Origin: an uncultured Bacteriovorax sp.
GTDB lineage: Bacteria > Bdellovibrionota > Bacteriovoracia > Bacteriovoracales > Bacteriovoracaceae
DNA: 64,000 bases
Direction of reading: 5' to 3'
NCBI GenBank assembly: GCA_946480715.1
Contig: CAMLKK010000005.1
Span: 77,312 to 141,311, forward strand
Part shown: positions 26,774-36,130 of the stretch, piece after piece
Numbering within the stretch: position 1 is the stretch's first letter
Layout: each line of letters opens with the position of its first letter
Notes under the pieces: model-generated
Databases searched by the model: none
Seen by the model: the letters and a program-made list of their open reading frames with translations, nothing else
What the model was told of the DNA's origin: nothing
Made by a program: the position numbers and the translations under genes

Positions 26774-27010
26774 TTATTGATCGCCGTCTTCGCCAATCGC
26801 CTCAACCGGGCAGGCTTCCATCGCACTTTTACATTCGGCAATTTCGAGAGCAGTTTGGGGTTGAGCTTTTACAAAAGCATGGCCGTCGTCATCGTTCATG
26901 GTGAAAAATCCAGGAGCTTCCATCACGCAGGCATCGCAAGCGATACACTGATCATCGACGTAAAACTTTCCTTCTGCATTTTGTTTCCACTTAGATTTTT
27001 TGTCGGCCAC
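26774..27010 (-). CDS. Small [4Fe-4S] ferredoxin
   Basis: 78 residues, start GTG. CxxCxxC at C22, C25 and C28 with a fourth ligand C67 in ACPVEAI gives a single cubane cluster; C60 is extra. The acidic C-terminus is usual for an electron carrier. The length and spacing resemble Bacillus-type monocluster ferredoxins. It follows ppiD by 24 bp on the same strand; partner enzymes are not visible nearby. Confidence 0.9.
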   Translation of the reverse strand: MADKKSKWKQNAEGKFYVDDQCIACDACVMEAPGFFTMNDDDGHAFVKAQPQTALEIAECKSAMEACPVEAIGEDGDQ

Positions 27011-27034
27011 GTTTTTTATTTTCCTTAAATCGAA

Positions 27035-28519
27035 TTAGATTTGAATCATTTTCTCGTTGATGCGAACTTTGGCATCAGCTTCAAGCTTCTTCATGATGTT
27101 GTCCATAAGCTTCTTCGCTAATGTGTTTTTTAAACCTTCAGCGTTGAATTTATCGCCTGCTTCAGCAGTTGTTGCTGGAGTCGTTCTCATCATAACAAGG
27201 TTTGCGCCGTCGTCAAACGAGTGAAATTGTGGCTTCGTTAAGTCACCGCTAAAAATTGTCTTCATGTTTTCTGCAGTCAGGTATGTTCCACCGCTTGCAC
27301 CTTCAAGTCTGTTCACTGAAGAGTTTGTGTGTTGAAGTTTGTATTTATCAACAATTGATTTAACTTCAGCAGTCTTTCCAGCTTCAAGAGCAGGGCGAAG
27401 TGAATTGGCAACATCAACTGTCAGCTTTTTGATTTCTTCTACTTTATCTTTTTGAAGAATTTCTTTCGCTAATTTTTCTTTATAGTCGTTAAGGTTTGCT
27501 ACTTGAGCGGCCGTCTTCGATTCAACAAGAATTAAGTGATAACCATAAGCCGTTTTAACCGGAGCTGAAACTGTTCCTGGTTTTTGCGTGAAAGCAACTT
27601 CTTCAAATTCAGGAACCATGCGACCACGTCCGAAAGTTCCAAGGTCACCGCCTTTTCCTTTTCCTGATGGATCTTCTGTGTACTTGTCGGCCATTTTAGC
27701 AAAGTTAGAAGCGGTAACTTCTTTTGCGATTTTTTCAATTTGTGCTTTTACAGCTGAATCTTCTTTTCCTTCTGACATAACGAGAATGTGACGAGCTTTC
27801 ACTTCTTCTGGCTTATCAAGGCTAGCTTTTCTTTCGTTGAACATTGAAGCAATTCTTTTTTGATTTGTTTCTTCACTTAGGAATTTTGAAAGATCAGCAG
27901 GAGTGATTTCGATGAACTGACGAAGGTTATTTTTGTTAATTGTAACGATTTCAGCATTTACGCGTTCTGAACGGAATTTTTCCATGTCAGCTACGTAAGA
28001 TTTTGAAAGAGGAAATTGAGCAGACATCATTTGCATTTGACGAGATCTGATTTGATCAATTACGTCAGCTTCGAATTCTACTGGAGTTAATTTGTTTGCA
28101 GCCAGGATGCCTTTGTAACGAGTGACATCGAACTGTCCATTCGTTTGGAAATAAGGGAGTGATTTGATCTCTGCTTTTACTTCTTCATCTGAAGGAAATG
28201 CTCCCATGTCTTTTGCGAGTTCGGCCATCAACTTTCTTTGAACGATATTTTTGATCACGCTTTCTTTGATTTTCATTCCTTCAAGTTGTTTTGCCGTGAG
28301 ATTTCCACCCATGATCTGTTTATAGAATTCAATCTGACGATTGTACTCTTGGTTGAATTCTTCTGGTTTAATGGCGACGCCATTCACTGATCCTACTTGC
28401 GAAGGAGACCCACCGCTCTCAAAAGTTTGGTAGCCTGTGAACATAAAAGCGAGAATGATAATACCGATTAAAACAGTGGCGAATACACCAGATTTTTTAG
28501 AGTGGATAAAGTCAGACAT
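27035..28519 (-). CDS. ppiD: PpiD-like periplasmic peptidyl-prolyl isomerase
   Basis: 494 residues. One N-terminal membrane helix (about 12-30) anchors the protein in the inner membrane. A SurA-like N-terminal chaperone domain (about 40-200) is followed by a parvulin domain (about 240-340) with KARHILVMSE, GGDLGTFGRGRMVPEFEEVAF and TAYGYHLILVE. PpiD helps newly exported proteins fold near the Sec translocon. AAGGAA precedes the ATG. A TACAAT -10-like box lies at 28554-28559 on the minus strand in the 130-bp gap shared with mreC. Confidence 0.88.
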   Translation of the reverse strand: MSDFIHSKKSGVFATVLIGIIILAFMFTGYQTFESGGSPSQVGSVNGVAIKPEEFNQEYNRQIEFYKQIMGGNLTAKQLEGMKIKESVIKNIVQRKLMAELAKDMGAFPSDEEVKAEIKSLPYFQTNGQFDVTRYKGILAANKLTPVEFEADVIDQIRSRQMQMMSAQFPLSKSYVADMEKFRSERVNAEIVTINKNNLRQFIEITPADLSKFLSEETNQKRIASMFNERKASLDKPEEVKARHILVMSEGKEDSAVKAQIEKIAKEVTASNFAKMADKYTEDPSGKGKGGDLGTFGRGRMVPEFEEVAFTQKPGTVSAPVKTAYGYHLILVESKTAAQVANLNDYKEKLAKEILQKDKVEEIKKLTVDVANSLRPALEAGKTAEVKSIVDKYKLQHTNSSVNRLEGASGGTYLTAENMKTIFSGDLTKPQFHSFDDGANLVMMRTTPATTAEAGDKFNAEGLKNTLAKKLMDNIMKKLEADAKVRINEKMIQI

Positions 28520-28649
28520 GATTGTTCCTTGGGGTTCAATAAAATTTTTTAATATTGTAGCGATTAAAAAGTTAGTTCGTAAAGTTTATTGGCTTTTTAA
28601 ATGGTTTTGAATAAGCTTATTACACTAATTATTTATACGGAGTTAAAAG

Positions 28650-29540
28650 TTGAGACTCTCTGATACAGAAGAACGTCGCACGAAGATTGTGATTAACAGC
28701 ATAATCCTCGCTATCTCCCTCTATGGGATGTCGCAGCGAGATTACGTTTTCCAGAAAACTTCATTGGCAGAGAAAGTACTCATCGACTTGATGGCGCCAG
28801 TGCAGAGTTTTGTGACTGGGATCCAGGAAGGAATGTCTTCCTATGTTGAACATTACGTCACCAATTTGAATGCCAGTAAAGAAAACAAAAACCTCAAATC
28901 AAAAATTTCAGAACTTCAAAACGAAATTTTTAGCTATCAAGAAGCCGTTAAGGAGAGTGAACGTTTAAGAGCGTTGATCGACTACGGTGAGATGTTAGAT
29001 AGAAAGAAAATCGTCGCACGAGTTGTCTCTTGGGATTCAGCGGATGATTACAAAGTTGTTCGTATCAACAAGGGTTTCAAGCACGGAATTAAGCTTCAAT
29101 CAGTTGTTACGAGTGCTGAAGGTCTTGTCGGTTACGTTTATCGTCTAACGGAGAACTTCGCGGATGTCATCACGATTCTCGATGCCAACAATCGCGTTGA
29201 TGGTGTTGTCGAGAGACTTCGCTCGCACGGTGTTGTTGAAGGCTATAATCGCGGTCGTTGCATTATGAAATATGTTAACAGAACAGAGCCGATTATTTTG
29301 AACGACATCGTTCTTACGGCCGGTCTGGGAAATGTCTATCCAAAAGGGTTGAAGATCGGATACATCTCGCGCATCGAGCGTGAGAGTTACGGGATCACTC
29401 AGCACGTAGAAATAACTCCGCTTGTAAATTTCTCGAAACTCGAAGAAGTTCTCGTCCTTGTTCATGAACAAGAAGAGCACAAGCAACTTGAATGGCGCGC
29501 GCTCGATGAAAAGGCCAGCTCGACTGAGGTTAAAAGGTGA
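28650..29540 (+). CDS. mreC: Rod shape-determining protein MreC
   Basis: 296 residues from TTG 28650 (CGGAG 7 nt upstream). A short N-terminal hydrophobic segment, a coiled coil (about 70-110) and the beta-barrel periplasmic part with VVSWDSADDYKVVRINKG and VTSAEGLVGYVYR are typical. MreC links MreB filaments to PBP2 during side-wall growth. mreB is not adjacent and must be elsewhere. A perfect 12-bp palindrome AATAAGCTTATT lies 28 bp upstream (28610-28621). Confidence 0.93.
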   Translation: MRLSDTEERRTKIVINSIILAISLYGMSQRDYVFQKTSLAEKVLIDLMAPVQSFVTGIQEGMSSYVEHYVTNLNASKENKNLKSKISELQNEIFSYQEAVKESERLRALIDYGEMLDRKKIVARVVSWDSADDYKVVRINKGFKHGIKLQSVVTSAEGLVGYVYRLTENFADVITILDANNRVDGVVERLRSHGVVEGYNRGRCIMKYVNRTEPIILNDIVLTAGLGNVYPKGLKIGYISRIERESYGITQHVEITPLVNFSKLEEVLVLVHEQEEHKQLEWRALDEKASSTEVKR

Positions 29541-30070
29541 AAACAAACCTAAAAGATATTATCGTTCCATTAATTAAAACGCTTTTTTTGCTTTTTATTT
29601 TGGAAGTCATTACGACAGCAGTTTTTCCAAACATTGGATTACTCCACTATCGTATACCGTTTAACATTCTCCTTGTTCTCTTCTTAGGATTGAGATTAGA
29701 GACTCCTTATCTCGCGATCATCATTTTGATCGTTCAATACTTTCATGGATTCTTTTCCGTTGAAGGTTGGGAGATGGGAACTGTAACGGGAATTGTGATT
29801 TGTATCGTCGTTTCTTACGTCCGTGAAATGATCCACTTTTCTTCTTGGGGAATGACTATTCTTATTACCCAGGTTTTCCAATTACTTTGGTTCTTTGTTC
29901 AATCAATTCTCATCTACATTCAGTTGGGAAGCTTAAATTATATTTTCGAAAAGGGATGGAGATTCCTTCCACAGAGTGTGATTATCGCTCTTCTTTCTCC
30001 GTTCTTCTTTTACATCTTAAACCGTATTTGGGACGTAGATGATCGCGGAATGCTAGGAGATAAGATCTAA
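29537..30070 (+). CDS. mreD: Rod shape-determining protein MreD
   Basis: 177-residue membrane protein with five hydrophobic segments, starting GTG 29537 inside the mreC stop (4-bp overlap). Sequence similarity in MreD is low in general; the call rests on length, topology and place between mreC and the PBP2 gene. It is part of the elongasome. Its stop codon overlaps the next ATG by 1 base. Confidence 0.85.
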   Translation: MKTNLKDIIVPLIKTLFLLFILEVITTAVFPNIGLLHYRIPFNILLVLFLGLRLETPYLAIIILIVQYFHGFFSVEGWEMGTVTGIVICIVVSYVREMIHFSSWGMTILITQVFQLLWFFVQSILIYIQLGSLNYIFEKGWRFLPQSVIIALLSPFFFYILNRIWDVDDRGMLGDKI

Positions 30071-32148
30071 TGTTCGGTGAAGACGATCTGGTCAAATCCC
30101 ATCAGGAAAGAGCTGACGTAATTTTTAATATTATCGTCATCGCTTTCGCTATTTTGCTTGCCCGTTTGTGGTACTTGCAGATTTATCGTGGGAAAATGTT
30201 TTTTAATTACTCACTCGAAAACCGTCTACGTAAAGACGTCGTTCGCGCTCCACGCGGAATGATTTTCTCGCGTAATAACGTTTTACTGACTCACAATGTT
30301 CCGCGCTTCGACGCTATTGTGACTCCTCAGTATCTGGAGAGTTCAGAAGAGACGGTGAACTATCTCGCAGAAATTCTCGAGATGACTCCTGCTACGATTC
30401 AGAAAACTCTTAAACGTTACCAAGGCCAGGCCAAATACATCCCGGTTGTTATTAAGAAAAATATTTCTCGTAAAGAAGTAGCGATCATTGAAACTGAAAG
30501 AGATAGACTTCCAGGTGTTTCAGTTGAAACGTTCATTAGCCGTGAATACACCGATAAAGATGCCGGGGCTCATTTACTCGGTTATATTTCTGAAATTTCT
30601 TCTGAAAAACTTCCTCGTTATCGCGAGCGCGATAAATACGACTACAAACAAGGTGACTTCATTGGATTCGCCGGAATTGAGCAACAATTTGATCTCGATA
30701 TTCGCGGTCAAGATGGTTATCAATTCATGGAAGTAGATGCGCGTGGTAGAGCACGCAGACACGTTAGTTCTGATGACCTTTATTCAGGTATTGAAAATAA
30801 AATTGCAGAGCCTGGAAAAAATATTCGTCTGACAATTGATCGCGATGTTCAGCTCGCTGCTTATCACGCTCTCGATGGAAAAGATGGAGCTGCAGTAGCA
30901 ATGGATATTGAAACTGGTGAAATTATCGCCATGGTTTCTCGTCCTGCTTACGATCCAGGAAATTTCTCTACGGGATTAACCTCAAACTACTGGGGTAGTT
31001 TGATCATGGATGAAAAGCGTCCTCTACGTGACCGCACCATTCAAGAGCACTATTCACCGGGTTCAACTTTCAAAACGCTCACTCACATTGCGGCCCTCGA
31101 AGAGGGAATGATCAATGAAAATACAAAAGTTGTCTGTACAGGTGGATATCGCCTCGGTGGACGTACTTTCCACTGCTGGAAAAAAGAAGGCCACGGCGTT
31201 GTAGATGTTGTTAAGGCTCTAAGAGAATCATGTGACGTTTTCTATTATACGATTGGTAACAGAATCGATATCGATGTTATTTACAAATATGCAACGATGT
31301 TCGGAATGGGACAGCGTTCAGGTATCATTCTTCCGCGTGAGACGAGTGGTCTCATCCCTAACAAAGAATGGAAGAAAAAACGTACTGGTGTTGAGTGGCA
31401 AAGAGGGGAGACTCTCTCGTGTGTAATCGGACAGTCATTCGTTAACGTAACACCACTTCAGCTTGCTATGTTTTATGCAACTCTGGCCAATGAAGGAAAG
31501 CTTTTCCGTCCTCACGTTGTAAAAGAAGTTTTCTCGAATACTGGACAGGTTCTTAAAAAATTCGAGCCAGAAATCATTCACAAATTCCAAATTTCTCCTA
31601 AGACAATGGATATTGTGAAGCGCGCTCTTTATGAAGTAGTAAACACTCCAGGCGGAACAGCGCTTTCGCAAAAAGGTGTTGGTCTTCAAATGTCTGGTAA
31701 GACGGGTACAGCTCAGGTTATTTCATTCTCTGCTGATAAAATTTTTAGTAAGTGTGAAAATCAAGAGTATCGCTTCCGCCACCACGGTTTATTCTCAGGA
31801 TTTGCTCCTACTGCTAATCCAAAAATTGCTTTTGCAGTAGTTGTTGAACACGGATGTCACGGTGGATCTGCAGCGGGTCCTGTTGCTAAGGCAATGGTTG
31901 AATCGTACATGCATAAATATTATCCAAGCTATCAGAGCAAATTGATTGCTCAAGAAAAAATGACGTATGAACAAATGTTGGAAGATAACCGTTTGAACCC
32001 AGTGCCAATGGTTCTTGAAACAAATCCAAAAGATTTCTTCGATGAAAACGGTGTTCTGGTCAACAACTATGTAATCGATCGCACAGGAAAGAAAGTGGCC
32101 ATTCCCGTGAATCCATTGCCATCGGCAGCTCCGGCAGAGGGAGATTAA
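30070..32148 (+). CDS. mrdA: Penicillin-binding protein 2
   Basis: 692 residues, the elongation-specific peptidoglycan transpeptidase. One N-terminal membrane helix (about 17-37), a dimerisation/pedestal domain (RAPRGMIFSRNN, GAHLLGYISEIS), then the transpeptidase domain with SPGSTFKT (nucleophile S332, K335), the SCD motif and SGKTGTAQ (K544). The C-terminus has about 60 extra residues that are Pro/Ala-rich. It overlaps mreD and rodA by 1 base each, so the four genes form one coupled unit. Confidence 0.95.
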   Translation: MFGEDDLVKSHQERADVIFNIIVIAFAILLARLWYLQIYRGKMFFNYSLENRLRKDVVRAPRGMIFSRNNVLLTHNVPRFDAIVTPQYLESSEETVNYLAEILEMTPATIQKTLKRYQGQAKYIPVVIKKNISRKEVAIIETERDRLPGVSVETFISREYTDKDAGAHLLGYISEISSEKLPRYRERDKYDYKQGDFIGFAGIEQQFDLDIRGQDGYQFMEVDARGRARRHVSSDDLYSGIENKIAEPGKNIRLTIDRDVQLAAYHALDGKDGAAVAMDIETGEIIAMVSRPAYDPGNFSTGLTSNYWGSLIMDEKRPLRDRTIQEHYSPGSTFKTLTHIAALEEGMINENTKVVCTGGYRLGGRTFHCWKKEGHGVVDVVKALRESCDVFYYTIGNRIDIDVIYKYATMFGMGQRSGIILPRETSGLIPNKEWKKKRTGVEWQRGETLSCVIGQSFVNVTPLQLAMFYATLANEGKLFRPHVVKEVFSNTGQVLKKFEPEIIHKFQISPKTMDIVKRALYEVVNTPGGTALSQKGVGLQMSGKTGTAQVISFSADKIFSKCENQEYRFRHHGLFSGFAPTANPKIAFAVVVEHGCHGGSAAGPVAKAMVESYMHKYYPSYQSKLIAQEKMTYEQMLEDNRLNPVPMVLETNPKDFFDENGVLVNNYVIDRTGKKVAIPVNPLPSAAPAEGD

Positions 32149-33254
32149 TGTTTAACTTTAGAGAAGAATTAAAAAGATACGATTACTCATTCTTCGGAAT
32201 TTGTACGGCGATTTTCATCATTGGTATTTTAAATCTTTATTCTGCTACACACTCACATGGTGTAGGGCCGGAGCAGGGGATTTATAAAACGCAAATTCTT
32301 TGGTTCGTGATTTCATGGATCATTGGTGTTGTCGTAAGTTTTATTCAACCAAAAAATCTTTATCGACTGGCTTATCCTTCATACCTCATCTGCGTCTTGC
32401 TACTCATCGCCGTTTTGGTTGTGGGGCACGCAGCACTTGGTGGACAGCGCTGGATTGGAATTGGTGGAATCAAGTTTCAGCCTTCCGAGGTTGTAAAACT
32501 TTCGATGGTTCTCGTTTTGGCGAGATGGTATTCCAAAGCTTCACCGGAACAAGAAATTGGATTTCGTGAGCTCATTATCCCTTTCATCATCACGTTTATT
32601 CCGGCCATCATGGTTATTATTCAGCCGGACTTGGGAACGGGAACGCTCGTTCTTTCTATTTTCTTCATCATTACTTTCTATAGAAAACTAAAATGGAAAA
32701 CGATTCTCATTTTGGGAATCATCGGTCTGGTTTCAGGTACGATCATGTACAACTTTGGTTTACGTGAATACCAGAAAAAAAGGATCATTACCTTTCTTGA
32801 TCCGGAGTACGACGCTAAAGGATCAGGATACAATGCCATTCAATCAAAGATCGCCATTGGATCAGGACAATTTTTCGGAAAAGGTTTCAGGCAATCATCA
32901 CAAGGTGCGCTTAACTATCTTCCAGAAAATCACACCGACTTTATTTTTGCGATTTTCAATGAAGAGCATGGTTTCGTAGGATCGGTGTTCTTGATCGCGC
33001 TTTATCTCGCGCTCTTTTACCGGCTCCTCTGGCTCGCCTCCAACGTGAATAAAATGTTCGACTCCATTGTCGTCGTAGGAGTACTCGCCATCTTCTTTGT
33101 TCACACGCTCGTGAATATGAGCATGGTTTCCGGACTTCTGCCCATTGTAGGGATTCCGCTGCCACTCATGTCTTACGGGGGATCAAACTTACTTACTTTC
33201 GGAATTTGCTGCGGCGTAGTGACTTCGATTAGTAATGCAAGAAATCTCTTTTAA
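32148..33254 (+). CDS. rodA: Rod shape-determining glycosyltransferase RodA
   Basis: 368 residues with about ten membrane segments of the SEDS family. Motifs include GGQRWIGIGGIKFQPSEVVKL in parts (about 100-120), IIQPDLGTGTLVL with the catalytic Asp region, LPENHTDFIFAIFNEEHGF and PLPLMSYGGSNLL. RodA polymerises glycan strands together with PBP2. It is the last gene of the mreC-mreD-mrdA-rodA operon. Confidence 0.95.
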   Translation: MFNFREELKRYDYSFFGICTAIFIIGILNLYSATHSHGVGPEQGIYKTQILWFVISWIIGVVVSFIQPKNLYRLAYPSYLICVLLLIAVLVVGHAALGGQRWIGIGGIKFQPSEVVKLSMVLVLARWYSKASPEQEIGFRELIIPFIITFIPAIMVIIQPDLGTGTLVLSIFFIITFYRKLKWKTILILGIIGLVSGTIMYNFGLREYQKKRIITFLDPEYDAKGSGYNAIQSKIAIGSGQFFGKGFRQSSQGALNYLPENHTDFIFAIFNEEHGFVGSVFLIALYLALFYRLLWLASNVNKMFDSIVVVGVLAIFFVHTLVNMSMVSGLLPIVGIPLPLMSYGGSNLLTFGICCGVVTSISNARNLF

Positions 33255-33282
33255 GAAAATAGTACGCAAGTCAGACTTGACG

Positions 33283-33357
33283 ATGAAACGTTCTTCGGGG
33301 AAACTTTAATAGTCTCAGTAAGGGACTATACAATCTATCCAACAACGGACGTTTCAT
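33283..33357. promoter_or_regulatory. Inverted repeat flanking the marR promoter region
   Basis: ATGAAACGT (33283-33291) and its reverse complement ACGTTTCAT (33349-33357) lie 57 bp apart; the second copy overlaps the start codon of the MarR-type gene. A TATACAAT-like -10 (33327-33334) sits between them. It could be a pair of operator half-sites for autoregulation, although MarR proteins usually bind compact palindromes. Confidence 0.35.
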
Positions 33358-33820
33358 GAAGAAAGTTTCGAGTATCGGAAGCCTAGTCAAAAAAATTTAT
33401 CGTTCTTATTCTGGTGAACTTCTTATCCTGCTTCAGGATAGAGGATTTACTGATTTGCGCCCTTCATTTCTAGAAGTGTTGCTCTTTATTTGTGAACACG
33501 ACGGACCTTCTATTAAGGAAATTGGTTCGGGGTGCGGCCTAAAAAAACAAACGATGACGTCTCACCTTAATGAATTGGAGAGTCGTGGATATATCGAACG
33601 CAAAATCAATCCATCGGATAAACGCGAGCAAAACATCTTCCTCACGGAGTACGGTCTTAAATTTAAACTAAATCTCTTTGAGTGCATCACTGAAATCGAA
33701 AAGAAGTATACTGACCTTATCGGTGACCTCGAACTTAACCGCGTAGAGCTGATTTTGAAGAATTTTCACTCTAAGCTCCTTGTTCAACCTGGTCTTTTCG
33801 AGCATTTAAACGATCACTAA
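33356..33820 (+). CDS. MarR-family transcriptional regulator
   Basis: 154 residues with a winged helix: IKEIGSGCGLKKQTMTSHLNELESRGYIERKINPSDKREQNIFLT shows recognition helix and wing in the standard places (about 57-100, read in parts). MarR proteins are dimeric and usually repress neighbouring genes until a ligand binds. The gene precedes feoA-feoB by about 100 bp on the same strand, so it may control iron uptake; this is inference from position. The ribosome site before ATG 33356 is poor. Confidence 0.85.
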   Translation: MKKVSSIGSLVKKIYRSYSGELLILLQDRGFTDLRPSFLEVLLFICEHDGPSIKEIGSGCGLKKQTMTSHLNELESRGYIERKINPSDKREQNIFLTEYGLKFKLNLFECITEIEKKYTDLIGDLELNRVELILKNFHSKLLVQPGLFEHLNDH

Positions 33821-33924
33821 AATCATAAAATTTGTGATTGATTAAGATCGCGTCTTCCCTTATTATCTGCCATGTTTGGCTATTCAAACTTTTATTTCCG
33901 TTAGGAAATCTCAAGGATTTTTCC

Positions 33925-34173
33925 ATGAATAAGAAACTATCTGAGATCAAAGTGGGATCTCAAGTTGAAGTCGTAGGCTATGAAGGCGAGAGCGCTTACG
34001 AATTTAAATTCATCTCTCTCGGAATTCTTCCAGGTGACAAAGTTACCATTCAATCAAGAAGTTTATTTGGCGGGCCGATTGCGATCAAACACGGCGATTT
34101 CAATTTTCTCGCATTAAGAAAAACATATGCAGAAAAAATTCTTGTTAAAGAACTTGAAGGATTAGGGGCATAA
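33925..34173 (+). CDS. feoA: Ferrous iron transport protein FeoA
   Basis: 82 residues from ATG 33925, which has AAGGAT 7 nt upstream; a TTG at 33838 would add 29 residues that do not fit the family. SH3-like fold with LGILPGDKVTIQSRSLFGGPIAI, read in parts. FeoA associates with FeoB and is needed for Fe2+ uptake. feoB begins 1 base after its stop codon. Confidence 0.9.
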   Translation: MNKKLSEIKVGSQVEVVGYEGESAYEFKFISLGILPGDKVTIQSRSLFGGPIAIKHGDFNFLALRKTYAEKILVKELEGLGA

Positions 34174-34174
34174 A

Positions 34175-36130
34175 ATGGAAAACGTACTTCTTGTTGGCTT
34201 TCCCAATTCAGGTAAATCGACAATCTATAACATGCTTACAGGTCAACTCAGAAAAGTTTCAAACTATTCTGGTGTAACAGTTGATTCAGCGGTAGCTGAG
34301 TTGGTTTCGAATTCTCTGCATGAAAAAAAATTAGGTGTAGTGGATCTTCCGGGAATTTATAACCTTATTCCTACAAGTATCGATGAAGGGATCACGACAA
34401 CTTCTCTTATCAAAGACATTGATAAATATAAAACAATCGCAATGGTTTTAGATCTCGATCGTCTTGAAGCTTCATTATCACTACTTCTAGCTGTAAAAGA
34501 AATTCTTCACAGAAATATTATCGTGATCATCAATAAGAACGATCACATGCTCTTCACTAAAGAACATGAACAAAGATTACAAGAGCGACTTGGAATGCCT
34601 GTTCTTAGTATCTCTGCTATGAATGATAACGGTGTAGAGCTGGACAAATTTATCCGCGAACACTCACTCAATATGCAAAGTGTTTCAGCTCAACCCAAAA
34701 TTAAACTTCATTCAGAGTCTCGAGTTTATCTCCCTGCACTTCAGGAGAATGTTCATTTTGATGAAACTGAAGCAGATGTTGTTATTAAAAATATCAAATC
34801 ACATCAAGCTGAAGCGAGAGATATCATCAATGCTATTTATAAGCATTCGACAGCTAAAACTCGTTTAACAGAAAAAATGGATGCCATCATTCTCCACAAA
34901 TTCTGGGGAAGTCTGATCTTCATTGCTATTTTCTATCTTATCTTCCATTCGATCTACACTTGGGCCGGACCGGCCATGGATTTCACGGAAGGACTAGTGC
35001 TTTCTCTTGGTGACATCATCGCTAATTATCTTCCAGACAACTGGATCAAAAGTTTAGTGATCGATGGAATCATCGCAGGTGTTGGTGGAGTTGTAATTTT
35101 CGTTCCCCAAATTATGATTCTCTTTTTCCTTCTCTCACTTCTTGAACAATCGGGATATATTTCACGAGCTGCTGTTCTTACAGATAAATTGATGAGTGTA
35201 TTTGGATTAAACGGTAAAGCGTTCCTTCCTTATATGTCAGGGTTTGCTTGTTCGATTCCAGCTATCATGGCCGCGAGAAGTATTCCAAGCCAGAAAGAAA
35301 GAGTCGCAACTATCATGACGATTCCGATGATCACTTGTAGTGCTCGTCTTCCTGTTTATGTTCTGCTCATTGGGACATTCATTCCTTCAATCACTTATTT
35401 TGGATTTTTGAACTCACAAGCATTGGCCTTCTTTTTCCTATACTTCTTAGGATCAATCATGGCCCTCATCATGGCGAAAGTTTTCCGCTTAACGCTTTTT
35501 AAAGGTGAAACAAGTAACTTCATTATCGATCTTCCTCATTACGAAAAACCGTCTTTCAAATTCGCTTTCAGACAAGCGATCAGAAAAGGACAGTTGTTCC
35601 TTAAAAAAGCAGGAACAACAATTCTTGGACTTTCAGTACTCATTTGGGTTCTTTCAACTTATCCAACACCAGACGCAAGTTTGATTGATGGAAAAACAGA
35701 CGAAGAAGTTTCTGCCATTACTCTTCAAAATTCTTACTTAGGACAAACGGGAAAACTTATTGAACCCGCTCTTGCACCAATGGGTATGGACTGGAAAATG
35801 GGAGTAGGGGTTCTTGTTGCTTTCGGAGCAAGAGAGCTTTTTGTTTCTACGCTTGGAACAATCTATGCGCTTGGTGATGTTGATGAAGAGTCTGCTACTC
35901 TTCGTGAACGTATGCATGCGGAAGTTAATCCAGTCACTGGTCAACCAGTATTTAATACGGCCGTGGCCTGGAGTATTTTGATTTTCTTCGTCTTTGCTCT
36001 TCAGTGTATTAGTACACTGGCGATTTTAAGACGCGAGCTTGGTGGATGGAAATATCCAGCGATCATGTTCCTTTATATGGGAGCATTAGGGTACGCCGGA
36101 GCTTTCCTCGCTTATCACTTTGTTAAATAA
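34175..36130 (+). CDS. feoB: Ferrous iron transporter FeoB
   Basis: 651 residues: N-terminal G domain with G1 GFPNSGKS (8-15), G3 DLPGIY, G4 NKND and G5 SAM, then a linker and about nine to eleven membrane segments with two Gate-like regions (GFACSIPAIMAARSI and TIPMITCSARLPVYVL). It takes up Fe2+ across the inner membrane. The cysteines in the Gate motifs are conserved in the family. No feoC is seen. The stop codon abuts the convergent rhodanese gene with no spacer. Confidence 0.95.
   Translation: MENVLLVGFPNSGKSTIYNMLTGQLRKVSNYSGVTVDSAVAELVSNSLHEKKLGVVDLPGIYNLIPTSIDEGITTTSLIKDIDKYKTIAMVLDLDRLEASLSLLLAVKEILHRNIIVIINKNDHMLFTKEHEQRLQERLGMPVLSISAMNDNGVELDKFIREHSLNMQSVSAQPKIKLHSESRVYLPALQENVHFDETEADVVIKNIKSHQAEARDIINAIYKHSTAKTRLTEKMDAIILHKFWGSLIFIAIFYLIFHSIYTWAGPAMDFTEGLVLSLGDIIANYLPDNWIKSLVIDGIIAGVGGVVIFVPQIMILFFLLSLLEQSGYISRAAVLTDKLMSVFGLNGKAFLPYMSGFACSIPAIMAARSIPSQKERVATIMTIPMITCSARLPVYVLLIGTFIPSITYFGFLNSQALAFFFLYFLGSIMALIMAKVFRLTLFKGETSNFIIDLPHYEKPSFKFAFRQAIRKGQLFLKKAGTTILGLSVLIWVLSTYPTPDASLIDGKTDEEVSAITLQNSYLGQTGKLIEPALAPMGMDWKMGVGVLVAFGARELFVSTLGTIYALGDVDEESATLRERMHAEVNPVTGQPVFNTAVAWSILIFFVFALQCISTLAILRRELGGWKYPAIMFLYMGALGYAGAFLAYHFVK

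Noticed and set aside
28520..28649. mreB expected next to mreC
   Set aside because: The upstream gene is ppiD on the other strand and the gap is noncoding, so mreB is not in this window.
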